A stretch of DNA of 64,000 nucleotides from Pseudomonas sp. MYb60 (GCF_002979555.1 NZ_PCOZ01000015.1:1-64000); one strand, 5' to 3'. Counted from the first letter of the stretch, positions 10,889-20,567 are shown. The notes: generated by a model from the letters alone, not told the origin. Numbers and translations: made by a program.

Positions 10889-12142
10889 ATGAGCCGCGAA
10901 ACCATCAGCCAGTCGATCTCCATCGTCCACCCCATCAGCCTCAGCCACGGCAGGAACGCCGAGGTCTGGGACACTGCAGGTAAACGCTATATCGACTTTG
11001 TCGGCGGCATCGGCGTACTCAACCTGGGCCATTGCCATCCCGGCGTGGTGGACGCCATCCGTGAACAGGCAACCCGGCTCACCCACTACGCCTTCAACGC
11101 CGCCCCGCATGGGCCCTACATCGAACTGATGGAGCGCCTGACCGCGTTCATCCCGGTGGACTACCCCGTCAGCGGCATGCTCACCAACAGTGGCGCGGAA
11201 GCGGCGGAGAACGCGTTGAAGATTGTGCGCGGCGCCACGGGCCGCACGGCAGTGATCGCCTTCGACGGGGCCTTCCATGGGCGTACCCTCGCCACCTTGA
11301 ACCTGAACGGCAAGGTCGCGCCCTACAAGCAAAAAGTCGGCGTACTGCCCGGCCCTGTGTATCACCTGCCCTACCCCAGTGCCGACAACGGCGTGTCCTG
11401 CGCCGAAGCACTGAAAGCCATGGACCGCCTGTTCAGCGTGGAAATCGACGTGAACGACGTCGCTTGTTTCATCATCGAACCGGTGCAGGGCGAAGGCGGT
11501 TTCCTCGCCCTGGATATCGATTTCGCCCAGGCACTGCGGCGCTTCTGCGACGAGCACGCCATCCTGCTGATTGCTGATGAAATCCAGTCCGGCTTTGGTC
11601 GCACCGGCCAACGTTTCGCCTTCTCGCGGCTGGGCATCGAGCCGGACGTGATCCTGCTGGGCAAAAGCATCGCCGGCGGCGTACCGCTGGGCGCAGTGGT
11701 CGGGCGCAAGACGCTGATGGACAACTTGCCCAAGGGCGGCCTCGGCGGCACCTATTCCGGTAACCCCATTGCCTGCGCGGCCGCCTTGGCGACGCTGGAG
11801 GCGATGAGCGACAGCCACCTGCGAACCTGGGGCGCGCAGCAGGAACAGGCGATTGTCGCTCGCTACGAAACCTGGCGCACGCAAGGCCTGTCGCCTTACC
11901 TGGGCCGCCTGACCGGCGTCGGCGCCATGCGCGGCATCGAGCTGGCCAACGCCGACGGCACTCCTGCCCCCCGGCAACTGGCGCACCTGTTGGAGCTGGC
12001 GCGTAACGCCGGCCTGCTGCTGATGCCCAGCGGTAAATCGCGGCATATCATCCGCTTGCTGGCACCGCTGACCACCGAACCTGCCGTGTTTGAAGAGGGG
12101 CTGGATATCCTGGAGGCGTGTTTCAAACAGCTGACAGCTTGA
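10889..12142 (+). CDS. Class III aminotransferase (GABA/2-aminoadipate type)
   Basis: A 417-residue PLP enzyme of class III. The N-terminal FVGGIGVLNLGHCHP, TNSGAEAAENALK, FDGAFHGRT, the PLP-Asp region IADEIQSGFGRTG and the Schiff-base Lys (LLGKSIAGG) are all visible. Relatives act on 4-aminobutyrate, 5-aminovalerate or 2-aminoadipate; sequence alone does not decide which. It is divergent from the amino-acid-binding protein over a 224-base gap, so uptake and transamination may be co-regulated. Confidence 0.92.
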   Translation: MSRETISQSISIVHPISLSHGRNAEVWDTAGKRYIDFVGGIGVLNLGHCHPGVVDAIREQATRLTHYAFNAAPHGPYIELMERLTAFIPVDYPVSGMLTNSGAEAAENALKIVRGATGRTAVIAFDGAFHGRTLATLNLNGKVAPYKQKVGVLPGPVYHLPYPSADNGVSCAEALKAMDRLFSVEIDVNDVACFIIEPVQGEGGFLALDIDFAQALRRFCDEHAILLIADEIQSGFGRTGQRFAFSRLGIEPDVILLGKSIAGGVPLGAVVGRKTLMDNLPKGGLGGTYSGNPIACAAALATLEAMSDSHLRTWGAQQEQAIVARYETWRTQGLSPYLGRLTGVGAMRGIELANADGTPAPRQLAHLLELARNAGLLLMPSGKSRHIIRLLAPLTTEPAVFEEGLDILEACFKQLTA

Positions 12143-12253
12143 GTGACAAACGGACAAAGCGATGGGGGCAGAGTGCTGCCTTGACCTGATCCCCCTCCCC
12201 CCTGAAAATGCCCGACGCTTTTTTGTCCCGTTTACTGAAGTAGTGAAATTTCA

Positions 12254-12970
12254 ATGTCCGATTCCTACACCGCAGAGTCCGCCGAAGAATCCGTAGTCAC
12301 CTTGCGCTCCAAAGCTGAATACGAAAACGCCATCAATCTTTCACAGCACGTGCCCGCCGCCAAGATCATCAGCGAGATGGTGCTGGACGCCTTCCACACC
12401 TCCAAGGAGAGCGATCAGATCCGCGAACTGCGCGTCGCCATCCGCCAGGCCCACGATGCGTTCGACGACGACAAGGCCTACGACCTGATGGGCCAGCTCA
12501 AGCAACTCAAGGACGCCGAAGCCGCCGACAGCCTCGCGCTGGAAGACCTGAGCAGCAAGTTCTCCATCAGCCGCATCCTGTCCAGCTTCAAGGACGACCC
12601 CGAGTTCCAGGAGCTGGTCTACGGCCTGGCCCTCAAAGTGCTGAACCAGAGTCATCAGGCCATCAGCAACCCGAGCGCCGGCAAGAGCAAAGCCTCGCGC
12701 CCGAAAAAAGAAGCCGAAGTGTTTGTGATCAGCAAGGACGGCATCAGCGTCACGCTGCCCCTGCGCACGCCGCGCTCGAAGCTGAATGTGGACCGTGAGG
12801 CGTTTGAGTTCCTGGGCTTCAGCTTTGTGGGTGAAGGCGATGAGGCCGAACTGGAAGTCGAAAGCTTTGTGGATCACTCAGGTGCCGAGCAGCCGCTGAG
12901 CCGCAAAAGCGTGATTACTGCGCTGCAGCAGCAGACGGCGTTTGATGGTTACAGCATCGCGCAGCAGTAA
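12254..12970 (+). CDS. Conserved-looking hypothetical protein, 238 aa
   Basis: A soluble, highly charged protein with two parts. Residues 1-135 are helical with a possible coiled coil (IRELRVAIRQAHDAFDDDKAYDLMGQLKQ begins near 55). A lysine-rich linker (SKASRPKKEAE, about 145-155) leads to a C-terminal beta-rich section. No signal peptide or membrane segment. No family recognised. It is followed immediately by a REP-type repeat. Function unknown. Confidence 0.8.
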   Translation: MSDSYTAESAEESVVTLRSKAEYENAINLSQHVPAAKIISEMVLDAFHTSKESDQIRELRVAIRQAHDAFDDDKAYDLMGQLKQLKDAEAADSLALEDLSSKFSISRILSSFKDDPEFQELVYGLALKVLNQSHQAISNPSAGKSKASRPKKEAEVFVISKDGISVTLPLRTPRSKLNVDREAFEFLGFSFVGEGDEAELEVESFVDHSGAEQPLSRKSVITALQQQTAFDGYSIAQQ

Positions 12971-12990
12971 CCTAAACACCGCACACCTGA

Positions 12991-13079
12991 GTGTAGGAGC
13001 TGGCTCGCCTGCGATAGCATGACCTCGGTATCCCGGGTGTACCGAGGCGTCTGCATTGCAAGCAAGCCAGCTTCCACAC
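12991..13079. repeat. REP-type palindromic repeat pair (REPIN-like)
   Basis: Two inverted arms (GTGTAGGAGCTGGCTCGC and a matching GCAAGCCAGCTTCCACAC) flank a core with its own hairpin (CCTCGG...CCGAGG). It lies between two convergent genes, the usual place for Pseudomonas REP elements. Confidence 0.75.
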
Positions 13080-13094
13080 AGGGTCTGCGTCGCA

Positions 13095-14180
13095 TCAACT
13101 GACCTGTGCCGCAAACACCTCGCGAAACCGCGCCATCTCCTGCTTATCCCCCACGGTCACCCGTACCCACTGCGGCCAGCGTTTGAACACCCGGCCGATC
13201 ATCACGCCCTGCGTCGCCAGTTTCTCGATCACCTGCTCGGCCGGTTGCTTCACATCGATCATGAAGCAGTTGGCCTGGGAAACCGTGCAGGTAAACCCGC
13301 GGCTTTTCAGCCAGCCGGTGGTCTCGTCGCGCAATTGCTGGTTGAGCGCCTTGCGTTGTGGCAGCAGCTTCACGTCTTCCAGGCTGGCAAGGCCGCCGAG
13401 CAGGCTGGTGCCAGCCGGGACGTTATCGCCACCGAACACCGCCAGGCGTTCCAGCAGCGCAGGGTGACCGATTGCCAGGCCCAGGCGGGCACCGGCCATG
13501 CCGTAGATTTTCGAGAAGGTGCGCAGCACCAGCAGGTCGTCGTGGTCCTTGACCCAACCGACTACGCTGGGTACGTCGGCAAAATCGATGTAGGCCTCGT
13601 CCACCACCAGCACACTGCCCTTGGGCTTATTGGCCAAGGCTTGGCGGATTGCCTCCACCGGGGTGACGGTGCCGGTGGGGTTGTTGGGGTTGCACAGGTA
13701 GAGCATGCCGGCGTTGGGGTCCGCCGCGAGCATGGCGGGGACGTCGTGGGCGTGGTCGGCGTTGAGATCGACTTCCCGTACCGGGGCCTTGTGTGACTCG
13801 GCGGCCTGGCGCGGCACTTCGTAGGATGGCGTGGCCATCACCAGGCCACGGGTTTGGCTGGTGAAGGCCAGCACCGCGTAGCGCAGCGCGGCCATGGAGC
13901 CGGAAAACACCGCCACCTGTTCTTCGGCAATGCCTTGCTGCTGGGCAAACAACGCCGCCAACGCGTACATGTGTTCGTAGGGATAACGCCCGGTACTCGC
14001 GATGCCCGCCTGCATCGCGGTGCGGGCGGCCTGTGAGGGGCCGTAGGGGCTTTCGTTGTAGTTGAGCAGCACCTTGTCGGACGCTGCCGGCGCGGGCGCC
14101 GCAACCGCCCAATCCAGACGTCCCAGCAACGGCAGTGCAGCGCCCACGGCGAGAAGGGACCGACGGCTCACGCTGACCAT
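13095..14180 (-). CDS. Tat-exported HisC-like PLP aminotransferase
   Basis: A 361-residue fold-type I aminotransferase resembling histidinol-phosphate aminotransferase: LLNYNESPYGPS, YLCNPNNPTGT, VVDEAYIDF and the PLP lysine in RTFSKIYGMAGARLG. The start at 14180 has an AAGGAG site and opens a twin-arginine signal (SRRSLLAVGAALPLLG, then a cut site near AAPAPAAS), so the folded enzyme with its cofactor should be exported to the periplasm. That is unusual for this family and argues against a role in histidine synthesis. Substrate unknown. Followed by a REP repeat. Confidence 0.87.
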   Translation of the reverse strand: MVSVSRRSLLAVGAALPLLGRLDWAVAAPAPAASDKVLLNYNESPYGPSQAARTAMQAGIASTGRYPYEHMYALAALFAQQQGIAEEQVAVFSGSMAALRYAVLAFTSQTRGLVMATPSYEVPRQAAESHKAPVREVDLNADHAHDVPAMLAADPNAGMLYLCNPNNPTGTVTPVEAIRQALANKPKGSVLVVDEAYIDFADVPSVVGWVKDHDDLLVLRTFSKIYGMAGARLGLAIGHPALLERLAVFGGDNVPAGTSLLGGLASLEDVKLLPQRKALNQQLRDETTGWLKSRGFTCTVSQANCFMIDVKQPAEQVIEKLATQGVMIGRVFKRWPQWVRVTVGDKQEMARFREVFAAQVS

Positions 14181-14278
14181 ATGACAACTCCTTGTTACAG
14201 GGCGGGTGATGGATTCGTACAGCAGGTACACAGGGGTATGACGAGAAAGGCACCGGTTGATTTAAACAACCGCCCAAG

Positions 14279-14315
14279 AAAAAGCCCCGCGCTTCTCTCG
14301 AAGGCGGGGCTTTTT
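14279..14315 (-). terminator. Bidirectional terminator after cyoE
   Basis: A 12-base perfect stem (AAAAAGCCCCGC / GCGGGGCTTTTT) with a 13-base loop. Both strands give a T-run. It ends the cyo operon coming from the right and can also act on the other strand, upstream of the exported aminotransferase gene. Confidence 0.88.
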
Positions 14316-14329
14316 CACTGCGGGACCAC

Positions 14330-15217
14330 TCAGTGAGCGTAGGTCAGCAACAGCTCTTTCGGCACTTGGAAATCCAGGGACATCATCACGCTCAGCGCGG
14401 TGATGGTGAAGATCGAGAACACGAACAGCTTACGCGCCCAGACGGTGTCATCCACCGCCTTGTAGCCGGTCCAGGCCATGTACAACCAGTACATGCCCAT
14501 GGCGGCAGCGACGGCGAGGTAGCTCATGCCGGCGTAGCCACTGAAGGTCAACATCAAGGTCGCCACGAGGAAGGCCAGGATGTACAGCAGGATGTGTTTC
14601 TTGGCCACCTGGATGCCACGCTTGACCGGCAATACCGGAATCGACGCAGCCAGGTAGTCATTGAAGCGGAAGATCGCAATGGCGTAGGAGTGCGGCATCT
14701 GCCACAGGCTGAACATCACCAGTAGCGTCAGCGCGGCCATGTCGAAGCTGTTGGTTACAGCCACATAACCAATCACCGGCGGCATCGCCCCCGACAGACT
14801 GCCCACCAGCGTGCCGTGAACCGACTTGCGCTTGAGGTACAGGCTGTAGAGACCGACGTAGATGACAAAGCCGATCACGGCAAACAGCGCCGCCAACGGA
14901 TTGGCCACCTTGTACAACAACGCCACACCGGCAACACCGAGGATGGTCGCGTAGACCAGTGCCAGTTTCAGGGAGATGAGGCCCTGGACCAGCACGCGGT
15001 TCTTGGTGCGCTCCATCTTGATATCGATGTCACGGTCGATGCAGTTGTTGAAGACACAACCGGAAGCAACCACCAGGGAGGTGCCGATCATCGCAGCCAG
15101 GAAGATGGCCAGATCGACATGTCCCTTGGAGGCCAGGAAGAAACCGCCCGCCACAGAAAGCACGTTACCGAAAATGATCCCCGGTTTGGTGATTTGGATA
15201 AAGTGCTTAAGCGACAT
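14330..15217 (-). CDS. cyoE: Heme O synthase (protoheme IX farnesyltransferase)
   Basis: A 295-residue polytopic membrane enzyme of the UbiA family that farnesylates heme b to heme o for cytochrome bo3. Visible motifs are GTSLVVASGCVFNNCIDRDID (the N-x3-D-x3-D prenyl-diphosphate site) and the KPGIIFGNV start. Eight or nine hydrophobic segments. Last gene of cyoABCDE, 11 bases after cyoD, and followed by a strong terminator. Confidence 0.97.
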   Translation of the reverse strand: MSLKHFIQITKPGIIFGNVLSVAGGFFLASKGHVDLAIFLAAMIGTSLVVASGCVFNNCIDRDIDIKMERTKNRVLVQGLISLKLALVYATILGVAGVALLYKVANPLAALFAVIGFVIYVGLYSLYLKRKSVHGTLVGSLSGAMPPVIGYVAVTNSFDMAALTLLVMFSLWQMPHSYAIAIFRFNDYLAASIPVLPVKRGIQVAKKHILLYILAFLVATLMLTFSGYAGMSYLAVAAAMGMYWLYMAWTGYKAVDDTVWARKLFVFSIFTITALSVMMSLDFQVPKELLLTYAH

Positions 15218-15228
15218 CGGGTCTTACC

Positions 15229-15570
15229 TCACTTCGCCATCATGAACGTATGGATGCTGAACATGATCCATATCGACAGGCCAACCAACAGCAGGATTAC
15301 CAACCCTGCGAACACGAACGCAATCACGTTGTCGCGCTGCTCTTTGGAACGGTCCAGGTGCAGGAAGTACACCAGGTGAACCAGTACCTGAATCACCGCG
15401 AATGCCAGCACGATCATCAAGGTGATCGACTTAGGCAGGGTCGGGTACATCACCAGACCAAACGGGATGAGCGTCAGGATTACCGACAGGATGAAGCCGA
15501 TGGCGTATGACTTGACGCTACCGTGGCTCGCATCATGGCTGTCATGGTCATGGGAGTGTGCATTAGCCAT
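15229..15570 (-). CDS. cyoD: Cytochrome bo3 ubiquinol oxidase subunit IV
   Basis: A 113-residue small subunit of the bo3 quinol oxidase with three membrane helices and a histidine-rich N-terminus (HSHDHDSHDASHGS). Its start codon shares one base with the cyoC stop (TAATG at 15570), implying coupled translation. The length matches the family. Confidence 0.96.
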   Translation of the reverse strand: MANAHSHDHDSHDASHGSVKSYAIGFILSVILTLIPFGLVMYPTLPKSITLMIVLAFAVIQVLVHLVYFLHLDRSKEQRDNVIAFVFAGLVILLLVGLSIWIMFSIHTFMMAK

Positions 15571-16196
15571 TACAGAGTCCCCATCAGGTAAACAACGGTG
15601 AAGACGCAGATCCAGACCACGTCCAGGAAGTGCCAGAACAGGCTCAGGCAGCTCAGGCGAGTCTTGTTGGTGTTGGTCAGGCCGTGTTTATTGACCTGAT
15701 ACATCATCACCGCCATCCACAGCAGGCCGGCAGTCACGTGCAGACCGTGGGTGCCTACCAGCGTGAAGAACGCGGACAGGAAACCACTACGGTGCGGGCC
15801 GTAGCCTTCGGAGATCAGCAGGTGGAACTCGTTGATCTCCATGCCGATGAAGCCCAGGCCGAACAGGAAGGTCAGGCCCAACCAGCTCAGTACGCCTTTC
15901 TTGTTGCCCTTGTAGAAGGCCAACATGGCGAAGCCGTAGGTGATCGAACTGAACAACAGCAAGGCGGTTTCGCCGAGCACGTAAGGCAGTTCGAAGATGT
16001 CGTGGCCCGACGGGCCACCCGCTACGTTGTTTACCAGTACCGCGTACACCGCGAAGATCGACGCAAACAAGATGCAGTCGGTCATCAGGTAGAGCCAGAA
16101 ACCGAAAACGGTCATCGGCCCCGAGTCGTGGTGATGGTCATCGTGCCCATGATCATCGACATGGGCGTGTCCAGCATTGGTCACTAAGTTCGACAT
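15570..16196 (-). CDS. cyoC: Cytochrome bo3 ubiquinol oxidase subunit III
   Basis: A 208-residue subunit III with five hydrophobic segments. The N-terminus is very histidine/aspartate rich (HAHVDDHGHDDHHHD), a feature of pseudomonad CyoC. The conserved GTHGLHVTAGLLWM segment is present. The start is 3 bases from the cyoB stop. Part of the proton-pumping terminal oxidase in the inner membrane. Confidence 0.97.
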   Translation of the reverse strand: MSNLVTNAGHAHVDDHGHDDHHHDSGPMTVFGFWLYLMTDCILFASIFAVYAVLVNNVAGGPSGHDIFELPYVLGETALLLFSSITYGFAMLAFYKGNKKGVLSWLGLTFLFGLGFIGMEINEFHLLISEGYGPHRSGFLSAFFTLVGTHGLHVTAGLLWMAVMMYQVNKHGLTNTNKTRLSCLSLFWHFLDVVWICVFTVVYLMGTL

Positions 16197-16199
16197 GGT

Positions 16200-18218
16200 T
16201 TAAGCCTGTTCCAACGAGGTTTCTACACGGTTGGCCGGGATTTTCTTCTCGGCGACCAGGCGAGCGTGCTGCTCGGCTTCGATGCGCTCGATCGTTTCGA
16301 CCGGCACCATGTAGCCTTGATCATCACGTGCAGCGTGGACAATGAAGTAGCCGATGGTGCCCACCAGGCTAACGATTGCCAGCCACCAGATGTGCCAGAT
16401 CATCGCGAAACCGAACACGGTCAACAGCGCGCCCATCACCACGCCAGTGGCGGTGTTGTTCGGCATGTGGATCGGTTCATATTTAGCCGGCTTCTGGTAC
16501 GCAGTACCGTCTTCCTTGGCTTCGGTGAACGCATCAATGGTGTTCGCAGTAGGGATCACGGCGAAGTTGTAGAACGGAGGTGGCGACGAGGTCGACCATT
16601 CCAGGGTGTGGCCATTCCATGGGTCGCCGGAGTCGCACGCGTTTTGCTTGCGGTCACGGATACTCACGTACAACTGGATCAGCTGGCAGGCGATACCCAC
16701 AGCAATCATGATCGCACCGAACATGGCGACGTACAGGTACGGCACCCACTCAGGGTTGGTCGTGGCGTTCAGACGACGGGTCATGCCCATGAAGCCCAGT
16801 GCATAGAGCGGCATGAACGCGACGAAGAAGCCCGAGATCCAGAACCAGAATGCAGCCTTGCCCCAACCTTCGTGCAGCTTGAAGCCGAACGCTTTCGGGA
16901 AGTAGAAGCTGAAACCAGCGATGTAACCGAATACAGCACCACCGATGATCACGTTGTGGAAGTGAGCGATCACGAACAGGCTGTTGTGCAACACGAAGTC
17001 AGCACCCGGGATGGCCAGCAGTACGCCGGTCATGCCGCCGATGGCGAAGGTCACCATGAAGCCCAGGGTCCACAGAACCTGGCTGGTGATACGCAGACGG
17101 CCGTGGTAGATGGTGAACAGCCAGTTGAATAGCTTCACCCCCGTCGGGATGGAAATCAGCATCGTCGCCAGGCCGAAGAAGGCGTTGACGCTGGCACCCG
17201 AACCCATGGTGAAGAAGTGGTGCAGCCACACCATGAAGCCCAGTACAGAGATCGCGCCCGATGCGTAAACCATCGAGTGGTGACCGAACAGGCGCTTGCC
17301 GGTAAAGGTCGAGATCACTTCAGAGAAGATACCGAACGCTGGCAGGATCAGGATGTACACCTCAGGGTGACCCCATGCCCAGAACAGGTTCACGTACATC
17401 ATTGGATTGCCACCAAGTTCATTGGTGAAAATGTGGAAATCCAGGTAACGGTCAAGCGACAGCAGCGCCATGGTAGCGGCCAGGATCGGGAACGAAGCCA
17501 CGATCAGGACGTTGGCCCAGGTGCAGGTCCAGGTGAAGATCGGCATGTCCATCAGTTTCATGCCAGGGGCGCGCATTTTCAGGACGGTGGCCAGGAAGTT
17601 GACCCCCGTCAATGTCGTCCCGAGTCCTGATAACTGTAGCGCCCAGATGTAGTAGTCCACACCCACGCCCGGGCTGTATTGCAGGCCCGACAATGGCGGA
17701 TACGCAACCCAACCGGTCTTGGCGAATTCGCCGACGCCCAGGGAAACGTTGATCAGCACGACGCCGGAAACCAGCAGCCAGAAGCTCAGGGAGTTCAGGA
17801 ACGGATAAGCCACGTCACGCGCGCCGATCTGCAGCGGCAAGGCAAGGTTCATCAAGCCGGTGAAGAATGGCATCGCCATGAAGATGATCATGATCACACC
17901 GTGAGCGGTGAAGATCTGGTCATAGTGTTCAGGCGGCAGGTAGCCAGGCGAACCCTCGGTGGCCATGGCCAACTGGGTACGCATCATGATGGCGTCGGCA
18001 AAGCCACGCAGCAGCATGACCATGGCAACGATGACGTACATGACACCGATTTTCTTGTGGTCGACAGACGTCAGCCACTCGGTCCACAGGTAGGTCCATT
18101 TCTTGAAATACGTGATTGCCGCAAACAGGCCCAGACCACCCAGCGCGATCATGGCGATGGTCACCATCACGATCGGCTCGTGGAACGGGACCGCATCCCA
18201 ACTTAATTTACCAAACAT
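16200..18218 (-). CDS. cyoB: Cytochrome bo3 ubiquinol oxidase subunit I
   Basis: The 672-residue catalytic subunit of the heme-copper oxidase. It carries the heme b / heme o / CuB site: WGHPEVYILILPAFG with its His-Tyr pair, the HHFFTMG CuB histidines, and FVIAHFHNVIIGG with the late heme ligands. The N-terminal TAHGVIMIIFMAMPF holds another heme ligand. It oxidises ubiquinol and reduces oxygen to water while pumping protons. Length and order match CyoB. Confidence 0.98.
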   Translation of the reverse strand: MFGKLSWDAVPFHEPIVMVTIAMIALGGLGLFAAITYFKKWTYLWTEWLTSVDHKKIGVMYVIVAMVMLLRGFADAIMMRTQLAMATEGSPGYLPPEHYDQIFTAHGVIMIIFMAMPFFTGLMNLALPLQIGARDVAYPFLNSLSFWLLVSGVVLINVSLGVGEFAKTGWVAYPPLSGLQYSPGVGVDYYIWALQLSGLGTTLTGVNFLATVLKMRAPGMKLMDMPIFTWTCTWANVLIVASFPILAATMALLSLDRYLDFHIFTNELGGNPMMYVNLFWAWGHPEVYILILPAFGIFSEVISTFTGKRLFGHHSMVYASGAISVLGFMVWLHHFFTMGSGASVNAFFGLATMLISIPTGVKLFNWLFTIYHGRLRITSQVLWTLGFMVTFAIGGMTGVLLAIPGADFVLHNSLFVIAHFHNVIIGGAVFGYIAGFSFYFPKAFGFKLHEGWGKAAFWFWISGFFVAFMPLYALGFMGMTRRLNATTNPEWVPYLYVAMFGAIMIAVGIACQLIQLYVSIRDRKQNACDSGDPWNGHTLEWSTSSPPPFYNFAVIPTANTIDAFTEAKEDGTAYQKPAKYEPIHMPNNTATGVVMGALLTVFGFAMIWHIWWLAIVSLVGTIGYFIVHAARDDQGYMVPVETIERIEAEQHARLVAEKKIPANRVETSLEQA

Positions 18219-18221
18219 CGT

Positions 18222-19163
18222 TTACTCCTCTGCCCCAGCAGTTGAATGCGAGCCCGTGTCAGAACCTTCAACCGCGGCCACTTCTTTCTTCTCGTGCTTG
18301 ACCGGCTTGCCTGGCTTCATACCTTCGTACTTGTCGACGATTTTCTGAAACAGGTTCGGCTCGTACGTGGAGTACAGGGCGACTGGGTTGTTCTGGCTTG
18401 GTTTGGTCAGGGCGTCGTATTCAGCTTGATCAAGCTGTTTAGGTGCGGCCTTGACTTCGGCTACCCAGGCGTTGAAATCTTCCTGGCTCGTCGAGATCGC
18501 TTTGAATTTCATGCCGGTGAAGCCAGCGCCGCTGTAGTTAGCGGAGATGCCTTCCATTTCAGCTTTTTCGTTGGCGATCAGGTGCAGGCGGGTCTGCATG
18601 CCTGCCATCGCGTAGATCTGGCCGCCCAGAGCAGGGATGAAGAACGAGTTCATCACGGCGTCGGAGGTGATCCGGAAGTTAAGCGGGGTGTTCTCCGGGA
18701 ACTGGATCTCGTTGACAGTGGCGATACCCAGGTCCGGGTAGATGAACAGCCACTTCCAGTCCAGCGCGACCACTTCGATGTTGATCGGCTTGACGTCGGA
18801 TTCCAGCGGACGGTACGGGTCCAGCTCGTGGGTCGACTTATAGGTGATGTAACCCAGGGCGATAATGATGAGGACCGGAACCAGCCACACCGCGATTTCG
18901 ATCTTGGTCGAGTGCGACCACTTCGGCGCGTAGGTCGCGCTGGTGTTCGACGCGCGGTATTTCCAGGCGAAGGCGAAGGTCATGATGATCACAGGCACCA
19001 CGACCAACAGCATCAGCAGGGTAGCGGTGATGATCAGGTTTCGTTGATCCAGACCGATCTGTCCTTTAGGGTCCATCAAGGTCCACTTGCAGCCTCCCAG
19101 CATTAACATCATGCCAAGCAGCGGCAAAAAGCCTAGTAATCGGGGGTACCTGTTTTTACTCAT
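18222..19163 (-). CDS. cyoA: Cytochrome bo3 ubiquinol oxidase subunit II
   Basis: The 313-residue subunit II, first gene of the operon. The start at 19163 gives a lipoprotein signal with lipobox LMLGGC and then two membrane helices and a periplasmic cupredoxin-like domain. As expected for a quinol oxidase, the CuA ligands are absent: the region SDAVMNSFFIPALGGQIYAM lacks the Cys pair. The longer frame (18 extra residues) has no signal and was rejected. Confidence 0.97.
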   Translation of the reverse strand: MSKNRYPRLLGFLPLLGMMLMLGGCKWTLMDPKGQIGLDQRNLIITATLLMLLVVVPVIIMTFAFAWKYRASNTSATYAPKWSHSTKIEIAVWLVPVLIIIALGYITYKSTHELDPYRPLESDVKPINIEVVALDWKWLFIYPDLGIATVNEIQFPENTPLNFRITSDAVMNSFFIPALGGQIYAMAGMQTRLHLIANEKAEMEGISANYSGAGFTGMKFKAISTSQEDFNAWVAEVKAAPKQLDQAEYDALTKPSQNNPVALYSTYEPNLFQKIVDKYEGMKPGKPVKHEKKEVAAVEGSDTGSHSTAGAEE

Positions 19164-19903
19164 CTCACGACCTCTAAAGCAGCTTGCGCAATGCAGTTGG
19201 GTTTTGATCGCCAACACTTCACCCTGCCAAGGGTTGGCATTTCTCTTCGATTGAATAAGAGCCTGTCCATCACGCCATCACTGTACGTTTCACGGACCTG
19301 CGGTGAGTTCTTATTCGATTTCGTGGTTAAAGGCCTTGTTACAGACCAATTCCATTTGGTGCGGGTAGTTGAAAGGCTGCCGGAACCTTGGGGTCGCACA
19401 GAGCCATCCATCTGCCCCTCGACCGCTCCAGTGCTCAAATATTGAACAGCACCGGACATTCAGTGCGGGCGATTGTAGTTAGCTAGCGATGTATAAACCA
19501 TGTCTTATAAAGAAATAATTTTTATCGATTACAGCAATAATCCTTCACCAAAATCGCAAAGGTTCGCGATCTTATCGCGTTCGATTCCCAACAAAAACCA
19601 CAAAAATTGCCCTGATATTCGGGTGCGCGGGCCATCCCTTACACAGCGTAAGGGCTTGCAAAACCCATCGAACCCCCCATAAAACAAGGCATTGGGACAT
19701 CACCGGATCGCACGCCTGGCGCACGGTTCAACGCCCGCCCCAAACGACGAACTGACAGCACAATTTAGCCGGCAGATGCAAATTTCTGCGGCGTTCAGCC
19801 GGGTGAAAATCGTCCTGCGACAGCCTCCGTGTGACAACATGTCGCACACTGCGCGCACCCAAAGTTGCTCCTCGTCACAGCCCTTTCACAAATCCCTACG
19901 CAT
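19164..19903. other. Long intergenic region upstream of cyoA
   Basis: About 740 bases without a supportable gene; short frames here lack ribosome sites and coding character. The stretch 19480-19570 is unusually AT-rich for this genome. On the minus strand a TACAAT (19472-19477) could be a -10 box for cyoA with a poor -35. I looked for an Anr/FNR box (TTGAT-N4-ATCAA) and did not find one. It presumably holds the cyo promoter and a long leader. Confidence 0.5.
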
Positions 19904-19939
19904 AAAAATGCCCCGGCCTCCACGAAGAAGGGCCGGGGC
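19904..19939 (-). terminator. Rho-independent terminator of dsbB
   Basis: The stem GCCCCGGCC / GGCCGGGGC (19910-19918 and 19931-19939) is followed on the minus strand by five T. It lies 15 bases past the dsbB stop. Confidence 0.88.
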
Positions 19940-19954
19940 GATTGTGTGATCCGC

Positions 19955-20461
19955 TCAGGCGTTGCGCTGGCGATTGCGATAGATGCCCAGAGGCACCAGG
20001 ATCACCGTCAGCACGAACGCCACCAGCGCCCATTGCGCCAGCGACAAGCCCAGGACCGGCGGGTACGGCGTGCTGCAGAAACCATCGACCTGGAAGCCCA
20101 GGGGAAACACCTTGGCCAACGGCAGGTCGTCGACGATCGGTTGCAGCACATCGATGCCGCAGCTGACCTGTGGATAAAACTGGGTGTACACATGATGGCC
20201 AGCGGCTGCGGCCCCACCGAGGGCACTGAGCACCACCAGGCCTTCGAACAGCGTGATCGCGCCTTTGCGACGCATGGCGGCACCGATGAACGCGAAGATC
20301 GCGATCAACAGCAACGCATAACGCTGCAGGATGCACAGCGGGCACGGCGCTTCGCCCAGTACCACTTGCATGTACAACGCACCGCCGATCAGCGACAGGC
20401 AGATGATGCCCAGCAACACCAGAAAGCGCCGCTCCCTGCCCAAACGCAATTCGTCACTCAT
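19955..20461 (-). CDS. dsbB: Disulfide bond formation protein B
   Basis: A 168-residue inner-membrane protein with four helices that reoxidises DsbA and passes electrons to quinone. Both redox pairs are there: APCPLCILQRY in the first periplasmic loop and the second pair Cys (VSCGID) ... Cys (DGFCSTPYP). The start at 20461 follows the family; the frame's extra 16 residues have no support. It stands alone and ends at a strong terminator. Confidence 0.96.
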   Translation of the reverse strand: MSDELRLGRERRFLVLLGIICLSLIGGALYMQVVLGEAPCPLCILQRYALLLIAIFAFIGAAMRRKGAITLFEGLVVLSALGGAAAAGHHVYTQFYPQVSCGIDVLQPIVDDLPLAKVFPLGFQVDGFCSTPYPPVLGLSLAQWALVAFVLTVILVPLGIYRNRQRNA

Positions 20462-20567
20462 CTCTGTTTCCCTTTGTCTGGTCGTGCCAATGGCCGCAAG
20501 TTTACACACAGAGAGAGGTTTAAACAGAAAGGGGTTAACAGGAGATTAATCGGGAGGAATACGGGAT

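Noticed and set aside
10661..12157. Minus-strand 498-codon frame under the class III aminotransferase
   Set aside because: Antisense shadow of a high-GC gene; rich in Gly, Ala, Arg and His with no motif, while the plus strand encodes an intact enzyme.
19164..19903. Anr/FNR box or small gene upstream of cyoA
   Set aside because: No TTGAT-N4-ATCAA pattern and no frame with a ribosome site was found.
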